A stretch of DNA of 43,310 nucleotides from Rickettsiales bacterium (GTDB lineage: Bacteria; Pseudomonadota; Alphaproteobacteria; Rickettsiales; JALZUV01): contig JAQXAR010000026.1 in NCBI GenBank assembly GCA_029252805.1, positions 1-43,310 on the forward strand. Reading direction: 5' to 3'. This document shows positions 1 through 7,924 of this stretch, piece after piece. Below the pieces are notes generated by a model that was not told the DNA's origin, ran no database searches, and saw only the letters and a program-made list of their open reading frames with translations. Numbering within the stretch: the first letter of the stretch is position 1; each line of letters starts with the position of its first letter. Made by a program: the position numbers and the translations under genes.

Positions 1-117
1 AGAGCATTTTAATCTGTTCTTGAAAGAATGTGAGTGGAGGTTTAATATGGGCACACCAAGTGACTTACTGGCAGACCTGAAAAAGTTGCTCAAAGAATAT
101 TATTAGGTGTCAGCCCC
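1..117 (+). mobile_element. 3' end of an IS1595/ISXO2-like insertion sequence (truncated by window edge)
   Basis: An open frame from 2 to the TAG at 104-106 encodes a tail starting EHFNLFLKECEWRFN and ending LLKEYY, which resembles the C-terminus of ISXO2/IS1595-type DDE transposases. The whole 116 bases recur exactly, inverted, at the other end of the window. Identity stops after GTGTCAGCCCC (107-117), which is the probable terminal inverted repeat of the element. The body of the element lies to the left, outside the window. The family assignment is by recognition of a short C-terminal piece and is tentative; the repeat itself is certain. Confidence 0.75.
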
Positions 118-237
118 AAGAAATAACCTAAAAATAAATTCTCGGAAGTGGCTTTTTTTAGATTATTTGAATTCATAACACTTATTTAACCCCTATCCTT
201 TACTCTAACGGCTTAGAACCAGTGAAAGAGCGCATCG

Positions 238-568
238 ATGTCGACAGGAAATCCCAATGTTAAAGCAGCCAAATATATCGCAGATTATATCAATGCAGCC
301 GTCACACGTCAGAAAAGCGAAACATACAATCCCCCCCAGTAGAGGGTGATTTCACTAAAAAGCAGATGATTGGCCAAGCGTTGCTTAAAACTTGTGACCC
401 TGAAGAGCCGTATACCTCAATGCGGAAGCCGTGGCTGTAGAACAGGGAGAAGTGACTGCAGACCACGTCCAGGGCCTATTGGATGAAATGGGCAAACCGG
501 TTAGCTATCCCCAAATTGTGCGTATTGAGAATGAAATCAATCGACCTAACAGCTCGTTTTTAGGCTAA
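238..568 (+). pseudogene. Small hypothetical gene broken by two frameshifts
   Basis: An ATG at 238 starts a frame reading MSTGNPNVKAAKYIADY and so on, which stops at 340-342 just after a run of seven C (331-337). Adding one C restores the frame (NPPPVEGDFTKKQMIG...) up to about 418. A second one-base deletion near 417-420 moves the reading to a third frame, which continues (NAEAVAVEQGEVTADHV...) to the TAA at 566-568. Joined, the pieces give a soluble, acidic protein of about 110 residues. I do not recognise a family. Either the gene has decayed, or there are sequencing errors, one of them in the C homopolymer. It lies next to the IS end, a common place for decaying genes. Confidence 0.55.
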
Positions 569-798
569 TTCGCAGAAAAACCTAGATTTCACACAATTGT
601 CACAAACAAAGGCAAGCCTGTGCCTTATGATACCTCAGTTTCTTTGCTCACTTTTGCATACATATTACTCATCATTCTGATGACCTACGATATCACTCTA
701 TCGAATTTTCTTACCTTATGCGTACGAAGAAACGTTTATTTAATTTCTTAAATTTCATTTTAAAAAACATTTTAAAACTTCAGTAAAATTAATTCATT

Positions 799-1269
799 AT
801 GAAAAAAGTACCATTAATCTTAACATTGTTCCTTTTCGTATCCCTTACAATACAGGCCCAAGAGCTAGTACTGGATTATCAAGCTCTAGACATAATTGAC
901 CTAAGGACCATCCAAGAGCAACTTACTGATACAGGCTATAATTTTCAGCCTTTTGGAAAAGTTTTAGTCATCGAAAAATTTGGCGACGAAACCTCAAAAA
1001 AGTACAAGGACGTGCTTTTAGATCACAAAAAAGAAGTGATCTTAGTAGGTGGAAGCACGCTATTCCCTCGACCAGCAGGTAACCCAAGTAATTGGGTAGT
1101 TGCTTATTTTAGCTTCTTGAATGGAAATCAACTTCTACCCAATGGAGTCGAAATCCCGGACGGTAGCCATATAGCAGCCACCAACTACAAGGCAAAAAAT
1201 ACTACGTGTTCAACACCCCAACCTGCACAGTTATCGACTGTGATGCAAATGGATGGAACAGGTTGTTAA
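799..1269 (+). CDS. Secreted hypothetical protein, Bacteroidota-like
   Basis: The 156-residue product starts with a classical signal peptide (MKKVPLILTLFLFVSLTIQ, then AQE), the form common in Bacteroidota. The mature part has no membrane segment and a Cys near its end. I recognise no domain. The gene is AT-rich, and its start is preceded by an A/T-only leader without a Shine-Dalgarno sequence, unlike most neighbouring genes. It lies between a decayed gene and a phage terminase, and a long hairpin follows it. Likely exported to the periplasm or cell surface. Function is unknown, and lateral origin is inferred from style only. Confidence 0.7.
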   Translation: MKKVPLILTLFLFVSLTIQAQELVLDYQALDIIDLRTIQEQLTDTGYNFQPFGKVLVIEKFGDETSKKYKDVLLDHKKEVILVGGSTLFPRPAGNPSNWVVAYFSFLNGNQLLPNGVEIPDGSHIAATNYKAKNTTCSTPQPAQLSTVMQMDGTGC

Positions 1270-1335
1270 TAATGCCTTCCAACACCCTCGACTGGTAAAA
1301 CCAGTAGAAAAGATAAGAGTGATATCGTAAAAAAC

Positions 1336-1379
1336 AAACCGCTAGAACTGCTTCCAATGGGAAGAGTTTTAGCGGTTTT
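1336..1379. terminator. Bidirectional hairpin terminator
   Basis: The outer stem AAACCGCTA (1336-1344) pairs with TAGCGGTTT (1370-1378). An inner stem of CTTCC with GGAAG closes an AATG loop. T-rich tracts follow on both strands (TTTTG on plus; A-rich 1330-1338 read as U on minus). It can end transcripts of both convergent genes, the secreted protein on plus and the terminase on minus. Confidence 0.7.
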
Positions 1380-1386
1380 GTCGTTT

Positions 1387-2850
1387 CTACACCCTTCTCA
1401 CACCCATTTTTCCTTTATTCTCCCGCCGCTTCCACCAGCTGAGTAGCTGGCTTAGGGCATCGACTTGATCATCGTGGGCGGATGCGGGGAAGCTTAGGAG
1501 TTCATGCTCAAAATCGGCCAGCCACAGGGCTTGGGTGGGTAATATCATTCGGCCAGATTCGATCATTGGCGTGACGGCGGCAAAGCGGGTGAGCTTATCT
1601 TGCTTGGGCATAATCGGAACCAACGGCAGATTAGTATCGGCGCGCAGATCTTGCAGCAGCGATTGGCCAGAGGCCTTATCCTCAATCAAGATCGCATCCG
1701 GTTGCCATTTCTCCGCTCGCGCCAACAGCGCAGCACGCAAATGATGATATTCCAACCGCTCACATAGCACCTCCAGAATATGACATTCGCCCTGCACCAA
1801 TTGCGCGGTGATACAGACAGACGGATCATTGTTTTGCCCAGCTTTAATGGCGGTATCCCAGCTTTGCACGATCTGGCCTCCCGTCGGCGGGACATCATCA
1901 TAGAGCAGCCAACTGCGACGGATCATCGAACCATCGCGTGGCCGTGGGCGCTGCTGATATTGTGCCGAAAAGCTTTGACTTCCCATCTCATATTTGACCT
2001 TTTCAAGCTGCATTAAATCCTCACGCGCAGGATGCAAGACCTCGCCTTCACGGCGCAGATGGTGATTGTAAAACTGGGTTTGCGGCGCGAGTGCGGGAAG
2101 CTCCAACACCTCCCATCCGCCTTTCTTTCGTAAGTAACCCGTCAAATCCTCTTCATGTACACGCTGCATGACCAGCACGATTGCGCCGTGTCTTTTATCA
2201 TTTAAACGGGAGGAAAACGTATGCTCAAACCAGCGGTTGACCTTATCACGCGCGACTTTAGATTCGGCATTAAGCGGGTTGATGGGGTCATCGATAATCA
2301 AGATATTACCGCCCTCGCCCGTGAGTGCGCCGCCGACCGAAGCCGCCAAGCGAAAGCCATGGTGCGTCGTCACAAACTTATGTTTTTCATTCTGCCCTGT
2401 GAAGATTTCCAGCTGCGGGTACGCACGCTTGAACCATGCCTCACCCAGCAGATGACGGCAATCGAGCGAGTGCTTCAGGCTCAATCTTTCCGCATAGGAT
2501 GCGACGATCACCCGCCTCGCAGGATCTTGCCCTAACAGCCAAGCTGGCCAAGCGACCGATACGGTAAGCGACTTTAAATAACGCGGCGGCATATTAATGA
2601 TAAGCCGGCGAATGGCGCCGGATTCAACTGCCTGTAAATAGGTTGCAAGCACTTCAATATGCCAGTTCTCATGGTAAGTTGCGCCACCATTCAACGACAT
2701 AAACGCATTATGCAGAAAGGCCAAAAAGCTGCTTTGCATGGCCTGCGCTTCCAACGCGAGCAGTTGATGCTGCAGGAGAGCCTCGCCCATTTTAAACATG
2801 TTTCTGCTTGCCTTTACGTAGCTTTTTCTCGGCGCGGGTTTCCCTACCAT
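1387..2850 (-). CDS. Phage terminase large subunit
   Basis: The 487-residue protein has the two-domain layout of phage large terminases, the ATP-driven motor and nuclease that packages DNA into proheads. The ATPase domain shows a degenerate Walker A (MPPRYLKS, 87-94), a Walker B (ILIIDD, 183-188) and a coupling motif (VMQR, 227-230). The RNase H-like nuclease domain has acidic residues in SWDTAIK (D332), LIEDKASG (E390, D391) and AHDDQVDAL (D460, D461, D464). All key residues appear intact and the length is normal. The first ATG overlaps the upstream small gene by 59 bases. ATG at 2799 (residue 18) would overlap by only 8 and may be the real start. No portal, capsid or tail genes sit beside it, so this is an isolated packaging gene: a prophage remnant, a satellite element or a gene-transfer-agent-like locus. 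Confidence 0.9.
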   Translation of the reverse strand: MVGKPAPRKSYVKASRNMFKMGEALLQHQLLALEAQAMQSSFLAFLHNAFMSLNGGATYHENWHIEVLATYLQAVESGAIRRLIINMPPRYLKSLTVSVAWPAWLLGQDPARRVIVASYAERLSLKHSLDCRHLLGEAWFKRAYPQLEIFTGQNEKHKFVTTHHGFRLAASVGGALTGEGGNILIIDDPINPLNAESKVARDKVNRWFEHTFSSRLNDKRHGAIVLVMQRVHEEDLTGYLRKKGGWEVLELPALAPQTQFYNHHLRREGEVLHPAREDLMQLEKVKYEMGSQSFSAQYQQRPRPRDGSMIRRSWLLYDDVPPTGGQIVQSWDTAIKAGQNNDPSVCITAQLVQGECHILEVLCERLEYHHLRAALLARAEKWQPDAILIEDKASGQSLLQDLRADTNLPLVPIMPKQDKLTRFAAVTPMIESGRMILPTQALWLADFEHELLSFPASAHDDQVDALSQLLSWWKRRENKGKMGVRRV

Positions 2851-3133
2851 GTTTTTTATTTAGATAATTCCTAATTATTTGTTCATTCGGTTGCGGTATC
2901 TCTTTGGTCGCCTCCTGCTCTTTTTCAATGGTTCGCAAAAAAGTATATTGCTTCTCAAGCAATTGGATCAATTTGATTAAGTCTCCTAGCAATGTACTTG
3001 TTTTTATTTGACTTATGTCAGTTGCTCCGGTGACTTCAGTCAGAATTTTTTCAGCCACTTCCTCAGCGACATCCAATATATTAGCCATACGTGCAAGCAA
3101 GGTGCCTGCCGCTTTTTTTTCTTCTTGGTTCAT
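2792..3133 (-). CDS. Small hypothetical protein, possible terminase partner
   Basis: The 113-residue product is helical and charged. Its N-terminal half is leucine- and isoleucine-rich with coiled-coil potential (LLGDLIKLIQLLEKQYTFLRTIEKEQE, about residues 48-74, quoted here as segments). A basic tail follows (KKLRKGKQK). It lies immediately upstream of the large terminase, in the same direction and overlapping it, where the small DNA-recognition subunit normally sits. I see no recognisable HTH, so a small terminase role is inference from position and size only. Confidence 0.65.
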   Translation of the reverse strand: MNQEEKKAAGTLLARMANILDVAEEVAEKILTEVTGATDISQIKTSTLLGDLIKLIQLLEKQYTFLRTIEKEQEATKEIPQPNEQIIRNYLNKKHGRETRAEKKLRKGKQKHV

Positions 3134-3166
3134 TTTGATACTTCCACCTGAAATTAATATGGATAT

Positions 3167-3186
3167 ATCTTATATTATAATAAGAT
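3167..3186. promoter_or_regulatory. Divergent promoter with 20-bp palindrome
   Basis: An inverted repeat of ATCTTAT (3167-3173) and ATAAGAT (3180-3186) flanks a 6-base centre. It contains a consensus -10 element TATAAT (3176-3181) for the plus-strand gene starting at 3212. The only gap between the two divergent phage-like gene pairs is 3134-3211. The overlap of palindrome and -10 suggests an operator that represses one or both directions. No convincing -35 is seen. Confidence 0.45.
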
Positions 3187-3211
3187 TTATCATACTGGGA
3201 GGATGAAAATC

Positions 3212-3535
3212 ATGAGGTATTATGGAGCGGAGATTCCAATAATGGGCATTCGAGGAGAGCAAGCATTGTGGCGCGCCGTCATCACGCAAGCGCTTATGGA
3301 TGCCTCGAGCAAATCAAAAAAGATGGAGCTGAAATATGAAAAATCTCAATCCCTTTGTTGGCTAACAAGCAATAGCAACGACTATAGAATGGTCTGCGAC
3401 TATGCAGGATTTGATCCGACATACATTCGCGAGCAGTCGATTGAAGCCCTCAAACGTGATTGCCAGTGGCGCGCCTCTTGCAACCCTTCAAAGCAGAATA
3501 GTCCTGATAAGAAAAACGAGAAGGAATTAGTCTGA
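3212..3535 (+). CDS. Small hypothetical protein, phage-associated
   Basis: The frame opens at 3203, but GGGAGG at 3197-3202 directly abuts that ATG. It is correctly spaced (9 bases) for the ATG at 3212, so I choose 3212. The product is about 107 residues with no membrane segment. It has a conserved-looking core (YAGFDPTYIREQSIEALKR) and a lysine-rich, disordered tail. I do not recognise a family. Its stop codon overlaps the start of the next gene by one base (TGATG), so the two are translationally coupled. It is divergent from the terminase pair, so a regulatory or early phage function is possible but unproven. Confidence 0.7.
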   Translation: MRYYGAEIPIMGIRGEQALWRAVITQALMDASSKSKKMELKYEKSQSLCWLTSNSNDYRMVCDYAGFDPTYIREQSIEALKRDCQWRASCNPSKQNSPDKKNEKELV

Positions 3536-4017
3536 TGGGATTTTCAAGCCGCAGAGGTCGCCCCAAACAGAAGCGCGAAGACGTCGATAAAGGTACCGCA
3601 GAGCTACGCAAAAAACGTCGACTCAACCTGACAACAGAACCGCTCGATTGGCTACGTGAGCACGAACTCATCTCTAGCAAACAGCATTGGTGTGGCTTAC
3701 ATTTTCGCTGGCTTTACACCTTACGATATGGCTCCACCACCCCCCAATCTTTGGATGCCGCACGCGAAAAAGGGATTCTCCACAAACAAGACGATGAGAG
3801 CTGGAAACGAGAGCGTGAAGACGAATGGAAAGACGCCACCGCACACCTACGGCGCAACCACTTACTCGAAATAACACTCAAATATTGCATCTACCAACAA
3901 AACACCCCTCATTCCTGGCAACAACGCTCCCATTGCGCCTATAATAGCATCGCAGATTTGAACCACTCCCTAAGCTTTCTAGAAAAACTGTGGTGTAGAC
4001 GCATCAGTTTTGACTAG
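3535..4017 (+). CDS. Hypothetical basic protein
   Basis: The 160-residue soluble protein begins with an Arg/Lys-rich stretch (MGFSSRRGRPKQKRED, then TAELRKKRRLN). Aromatic-rich helices follow (HWCGLHFRWLYTLRYG). The basic N-terminus suggests nucleic-acid binding. I do not recognise a family. It is coupled by a TGATG overlap to the gene before it and is the last gene of this two-gene unit. No clear terminator follows before the pilin leader. Confidence 0.7.
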   Translation: MGFSSRRGRPKQKREDVDKGTAELRKKRRLNLTTEPLDWLREHELISSKQHWCGLHFRWLYTLRYGSTTPQSLDAAREKGILHKQDDESWKREREDEWKDATAHLRRNHLLEITLKYCIYQQNTPHSWQQRSHCAYNSIADLNHSLSFLEKLWCRRISFD

Positions 4018-4110
4018 CCCGTCATAAATGTTTCATATTTTAGCGAAAAATATCTCAAATTTTATATGACTTTACAGAAACTTACCTAAAACTTGTTTTT
4101 AGAAACCGCT

Positions 4111-4216
4111 TTGTAGATTTGCTAACTTATGTTAATATTAAGGTAGCTGAAAAATTCAGCGTATGTGAGAGAGAACACAGCTTCTCTCTAAAATGAAGAG
4201 CTAATGTTAAGGAGAC
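4111..4216 (+). promoter_or_regulatory. Candidate promoter and structured leader of the Flp pilin gene
   Basis: TTGTAG (4111-4116), a 16-base spacer and TAATAT (4133-4138) form a plausible housekeeping promoter. The leader then has two hairpins: GCTGAA/TTCAGC (4146-4160, 3-base loop) and AGAGAGAA/TTCTCTCT (4168-4189, 6-base loop). A ribosome-binding site AAGGAG (4209-4214) precedes the ATG at 4221. Neither hairpin is followed by a T-run, so they are more likely to stabilise the mRNA than to terminate it. Confidence 0.4.
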
Positions 4217-4220
4217 TATT

Positions 4221-4394
4221 ATGACTATGCTCAAAGAACTTTTTAAAGATGAATCAGGCGCAACGGCTATTGAATATGGCCTAATCGCCGCACTTCTATC
4301 TGTTGCTATTATCGCGGCGTTAAGCTTCGTAAGTGGCCAGCTAGAGAATACATACACCAAGATTGGTACTGCACTAGAGACTGGCAATACATAA
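4221..4394 (+). CDS. Flp/Fap-type pilin (57 aa)
   Basis: This short gene encodes a type IVb Flp pilin, the subunit of tight-adherence (Tad) pili. The product has a short basic leader (MTMLKELFKDESG), the hallmark ATAIEYGLIAALL segment with the Glu5-like residue of mature pilin, a hydrophobic helix to about residue 38 and a short hydrophilic tail. The prepilin peptidase probably cleaves just before the hydrophobic segment, after the Gly of DESG. The AAGGAG site at 4209-4214 fixes the start. It stands alone with its own promoter region and terminator. No cpa/tad assembly genes are in the window, so it relies on a Tad system encoded elsewhere. Confidence 0.93.
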   Translation: MTMLKELFKDESGATAIEYGLIAALLSVAIIAALSFVSGQLENTYTKIGTALETGNT

Positions 4395-4417
4395 GCTTAG
4401 TTTTTATTAAAGGAAAG

Positions 4418-4443
4418 CCCTGCCTCACGGCGGGGTTTTTTTT
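4418..4443 (+). terminator. Rho-independent terminator of the Flp pilin gene
   Basis: CCCTGCC (4418-4424), loop TCAC and GGCGGGG (4429-4435) form a 7-bp GC stem followed by eight T (4436-4443). It begins 23 bases after the pilin stop codon. Confidence 0.9.
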
Positions 4444-4660
4444 GCACTTTACGTAAAATTATTTGATTACCCCCCTCACCCCTGCCGGACTCCTAATGGA
4501 CTGTCGTACGCTCACGCTTACCCCCGACTCAGCCTATTATCGCCACCCCTTTCTTCTTAGTTATATAAAGAGCATGCAAGTAGGCCGCAGAGCCATCAGT
4601 TAACGCAAAGGGGCTCCATCGAAGCACGAGTAGACACCCCCCTGAAGAATAAGCAGATCA

Positions 4661-5512
4661 CTAGTCTGAGAGCTGCACCTGCAACCAATGCAGTGCAGAA
4701 ATTAAGGCTACACCGCCTAACATGCACAAAGCCACGACACCTAAAGATCCAGCGTCAGACTGCGTCATAAAGGGTAAGGGCCATAGCTGCGGTAATGTTC
4801 CTGCAATCAGCCCTGTAATAAACATCAGCATCGTATCGTGATATTTCGCAAGTAACCACGTTAGCACGCGCACAAACAACAACATCCCCACGACAATACC
4901 TGCCAGGAATATCCCCAACACGGGCCAGTGCAGCGCCGCAAGCGCATTCAATATGAATTCATACTTACCCAACATCAGCAAAATGTAAGATCCCGAAATT
5001 CCAGGCAGTAACATAGCTGATATCGCGACCATACCACTCAGGAAGATATACGGTTTTGTGTCAGGCAAAGCAGCGAGATCCAGCGAAGTCAACAACAAGC
5101 CAAGCGCCGTACCAATTGCAAGAGTCAGCAATCGCAGCAATTTAGCACTCTTTTGCTGAGTAAGGAAAACAACGACGGTCGCAAAGACCATCCCAAAGAA
5201 GAAGCCATACACTTGCGGCTTGTAATAAACCAACCATGTTGGCAGGGCGATAATCCGCGTAAAGAAAAACAGAGCAAATAAAATTCCACACCCGATACCC
5301 GCTAAGGTTTTAACATCCACCTCTTCCCAGACCAATTTCCACTTACCGGTGATAAAATGATAGAATGCATCGCCATTTAGCGATTTCAGTGCTTGCATGA
5401 AGCGCTCATAGATCCCTAAAATGAAAGCCATGGTGCCGCCGGAAACTCCGGGGACAAGGTCGGCAGCTCCCATAACGAAGCCCCGCAAAAATAAACCAAG
5501 AAAGTCGCGCAT
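4661..5512 (-). CDS. popT: DUF368 undecaprenyl-phosphate translocase, PopT family
   Basis: The 283-residue polytopic membrane protein has the DUF368 signature: an N-terminal GAADLVPGVSGGTMAFILG (about 16-34) and a second, inverted-repeat-like LLPGISGSYILLMLGKYE (about 167-184). About eight hydrophobic segments are visible. Members of this family (PopT) are known to flip undecaprenyl phosphate back across the cytoplasmic membrane, recycling the lipid carrier for peptidoglycan and other envelope polymers. Length and motifs are typical. It starts only 6 bases from the ATG of the divergent helicase gene, so its promoter must lie inside that gene. Confidence 0.9.
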   Translation of the reverse strand: MRDFLGLFLRGFVMGAADLVPGVSGGTMAFILGIYERFMQALKSLNGDAFYHFITGKWKLVWEEVDVKTLAGIGCGILFALFFFTRIIALPTWLVYYKPQVYGFFFGMVFATVVVFLTQQKSAKLLRLLTLAIGTALGLLLTSLDLAALPDTKPYIFLSGMVAISAMLLPGISGSYILLMLGKYEFILNALAALHWPVLGIFLAGIVVGMLLFVRVLTWLLAKYHDTMLMFITGLIAGTLPQLWPLPFMTQSDAGSLGVVALCMLGGVALISALHWLQVQLSD

Positions 5513-5518
5513 AACGTG

Positions 5519-7795
5519 ATGGAAACTGCATTGAAATCAAACGAAAATCAAGTGGGTAATACTACCACTTACCTAGATCGCCTTAATTCGCCCCAACAAG
5601 AGGCGGTCACAACGACAGAAGGTGCTGTTTTGGTACTCTCCGGCGCAGGTACGGGCAAGACGAGCGTTCTGACGGCACGTATCGCGCATTTGCTCAATAC
5701 CGGCAAAGCGTGGCCGAGCGAAATCCTCTCCGTCACCTTTACCAATAAAGCCGCTCGTGAAATGGCAAAACGCGCCGAAACACTGGTGACGAATGCCGAG
5801 GGGCAAAGCAGTGGCCCACTTCCATGGCTTGGCACTTTTCACTCGATCAGCGCAAAAATCCTGCGTCGCCATGCGGAGAGGATCGGCTTTAGTAGCGATT
5901 ATATTATTTTGGATACGGATGATCAAATTCGCCTGATCAAAACGATCTTGATTGAGAAGAATATTGACCCAAAACAGAACCCGCCAAAGCAATTTGTGTG
6001 GAATATTCAAAATTGGAAGGATAAGGGCCTAATACCGGAAAAAGTCTCCCATGCCGATAAAATGGTAACGGGTGGCAAACAGGTATTTGAAATTTATGAA
6101 GAATACCAGAAACGCATGCTCAATATGAATTGCATGGATTTTGGTGATCTCTTGCTTCATTGCCTCACACTCTTCAATAAACACCCCGATATTTTACAAC
6201 AGTATGGCCAGCGCTTTAAGTATATTATGGTCGATGAGTATCAGGACACGAACATCGCGCAATATCTCTGGTTACGCTTGCTAGCACTAGGTCACAAGAA
6301 CCTTTGCTGTGTCGGAGATGATGACCAATCTATCTATGGATGGCGTGGCGCTGAAGTAGGAAATATTCTAAAATTTGAGAAAGATTTCCCCGGAGCCGCC
6401 ATTATTCGTCTTGAACAGAATTATCGCTCTACGCCGCAAATTTTGGCCGCGGCGTCGCATTTAATCAATCATAATGACACACGCTTAGGAAAAACGCTTT
6501 GGACTGAAAGCCCAGATGGCGACAAACTACAACTCCAAACAACCGCCGATAGCGAAGAAGAAGCCTACCAACTGGGCGAGAAAATTGAACACCTACGCCG
6601 CAATGATGTCGCCTATAGTGAGATGGCTATCTTGGTGCGCGCCGGCTTCCAGACTCGCCAATTTGAGGAACGCTTGCTCACGCTAGGCCTGCCGTATCAA
6701 GTGATTGGCGGACAACGCTTTTATGAGCGCGTGGAGATTCGCGACATTACCGGCTACTTACGCGTGACCCAAACCGCCTCCGATAATCTCGCATTTGAGC
6801 GCATCATCAACACGCCTAAACGAGGCGTGGGTAAAGCGACGATGGAGAAGATTCATTCCGCTGCGCGCGCGTGGAATATCAACATGGTTGATGCCGCCAA
6901 ACGCCTGATTGACGAGAAGCAAATGCGCGGAAAAGTCGCGGATTCGATCGCTCACTTACTCGGACAACTTGTGCGTTGGCGCACCCTGCTTGGTACCATG
7001 CCGATTGGCGAGATCACCGATATGATCCTCGATGAATCCGGCTATCGCGCTATGTGGGAGAAGGAAAAGAACGCCGAAGCCAATGGCCGCTTGGAGAATC
7101 TACGAGAACTCGTACGTGCGATGGGCGATTTTGAAAGCCTAACGGCTTTCCTCGAACATGTGAGTTTAGTCACCGATATCGCTGAAGCGAATCGCGGAAA
7201 CGATGGCGAGATGGTCACGTTAATGACCCTGCACGCCGCCAAAGGGCTCGAATTTGATGTCATCTTTTTACCCGGTTGGGAAGAAGGAGTATTTCCGCAC
7301 CAACGCTCACTCGATGAATCGGGTAAAGAGGGCTTAGAGGAAGAGCGCCGCCTTGCTTATGTTGGCATCACACGCGCGCGCAAACAGGTCTTTATCAGCC
7401 ACGCCGAACGCCGCCGCTTCTTCACCAAAGGCGGCATTGAGTGGCAGCCAACCGTACCATCGCGTTTCATTACCGAACTACCGCCGGAACATGTTGACGC
7501 CCAAGATCACTATAGCCGTCACAGCTATAACCGCTTCGCAAAGAGCCGCGATAACTTCGCCGATGAAATGGCCAGTATCATGCAAAATGCCGGCGGAAGC
7601 TTCGGCGGTTTACCGCAAAAAGCAAAGCATAAAACTGCGACGCAATCACGCGACACTCACGCCCCCGGCACCCGTGTCGCTCACCCAAAATTCGGCGAAG
7701 GAATCGTGATCAAAAAGCAAGATGACACCCTAGAGATCGCCTTTAATAGCGGCGAGAAAAAACGGATTATGGCCGAGTTTGTGGAGTTGGTTTAA
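5519..7795 (+). CDS. uvrD: ATP-dependent DNA helicase, UvrD/PcrA family
   Basis: This SF1A 3'-5' helicase of about 758 residues acts in nucleotide-excision and mismatch repair and in clearing replication forks. Seen in order: the Q motif (LNSPQQEAV), Walker A GAGTGKTS (about 42-49), motif Ia TFTNKAAREM, Walker B VDEYQDTN, motif III DDDQSIYGWRGA, motif IV QNYRS, motif V TLHAAKGLEFD and motif VI YVGITRARK. The last 45 residues form the Tudor-like C-terminal module of PcrA/UvrD (GTRVAHPKFGEG, then EIAFNSGEKK). A GTG at 5516 is in frame immediately before the ATG at 5519. I chose the ATG; there is no clear Shine-Dalgarno sequence for either. Confidence 0.95.
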   Translation: METALKSNENQVGNTTTYLDRLNSPQQEAVTTTEGAVLVLSGAGTGKTSVLTARIAHLLNTGKAWPSEILSVTFTNKAAREMAKRAETLVTNAEGQSSGPLPWLGTFHSISAKILRRHAERIGFSSDYIILDTDDQIRLIKTILIEKNIDPKQNPPKQFVWNIQNWKDKGLIPEKVSHADKMVTGGKQVFEIYEEYQKRMLNMNCMDFGDLLLHCLTLFNKHPDILQQYGQRFKYIMVDEYQDTNIAQYLWLRLLALGHKNLCCVGDDDQSIYGWRGAEVGNILKFEKDFPGAAIIRLEQNYRSTPQILAAASHLINHNDTRLGKTLWTESPDGDKLQLQTTADSEEEAYQLGEKIEHLRRNDVAYSEMAILVRAGFQTRQFEERLLTLGLPYQVIGGQRFYERVEIRDITGYLRVTQTASDNLAFERIINTPKRGVGKATMEKIHSAARAWNINMVDAAKRLIDEKQMRGKVADSIAHLLGQLVRWRTLLGTMPIGEITDMILDESGYRAMWEKEKNAEANGRLENLRELVRAMGDFESLTAFLEHVSLVTDIAEANRGNDGEMVTLMTLHAAKGLEFDVIFLPGWEEGVFPHQRSLDESGKEGLEEERRLAYVGITRARKQVFISHAERRRFFTKGGIEWQPTVPSRFITELPPEHVDAQDHYSRHSYNRFAKSRDNFADEMASIMQNAGGSFGGLPQKAKHKTATQSRDTHAPGTRVAHPKFGEGIVIKKQDDTLEIAFNSGEKKRIMAEFVELV

Positions 7796-7809
7796 GGAAA
7801 ATTCAACAC

Positions 7810-7864
7810 CAAAAAAATAACACCGCCAAAGCTCCTTTTAAAAAAGGTGCCGTAGCGGTGTTAT
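7810..7864 (-). terminator. Long hairpin terminator for the lipoprotein gene
   Basis: ATAACACCGC (7817-7826) pairs exactly with GCGGTGTTAT (7855-7864). A shorter inner helix is CCTTTT with AAAAGG. On the minus strand seven T follow (7810-7816 on plus are A), so it terminates the minus-strand lipoprotein gene. On plus, the tract after the hairpin is poor in T. The outer ACCGC/GCGGT arms resemble those of the hairpin at 1336-1379. Confidence 0.75.
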
Positions 7865-7924
7865 CAACATTGATCAGAGATAGTTTGTAAAAAATATTTT
7901 AAAGAAATTATGAATTCTAAAGTT

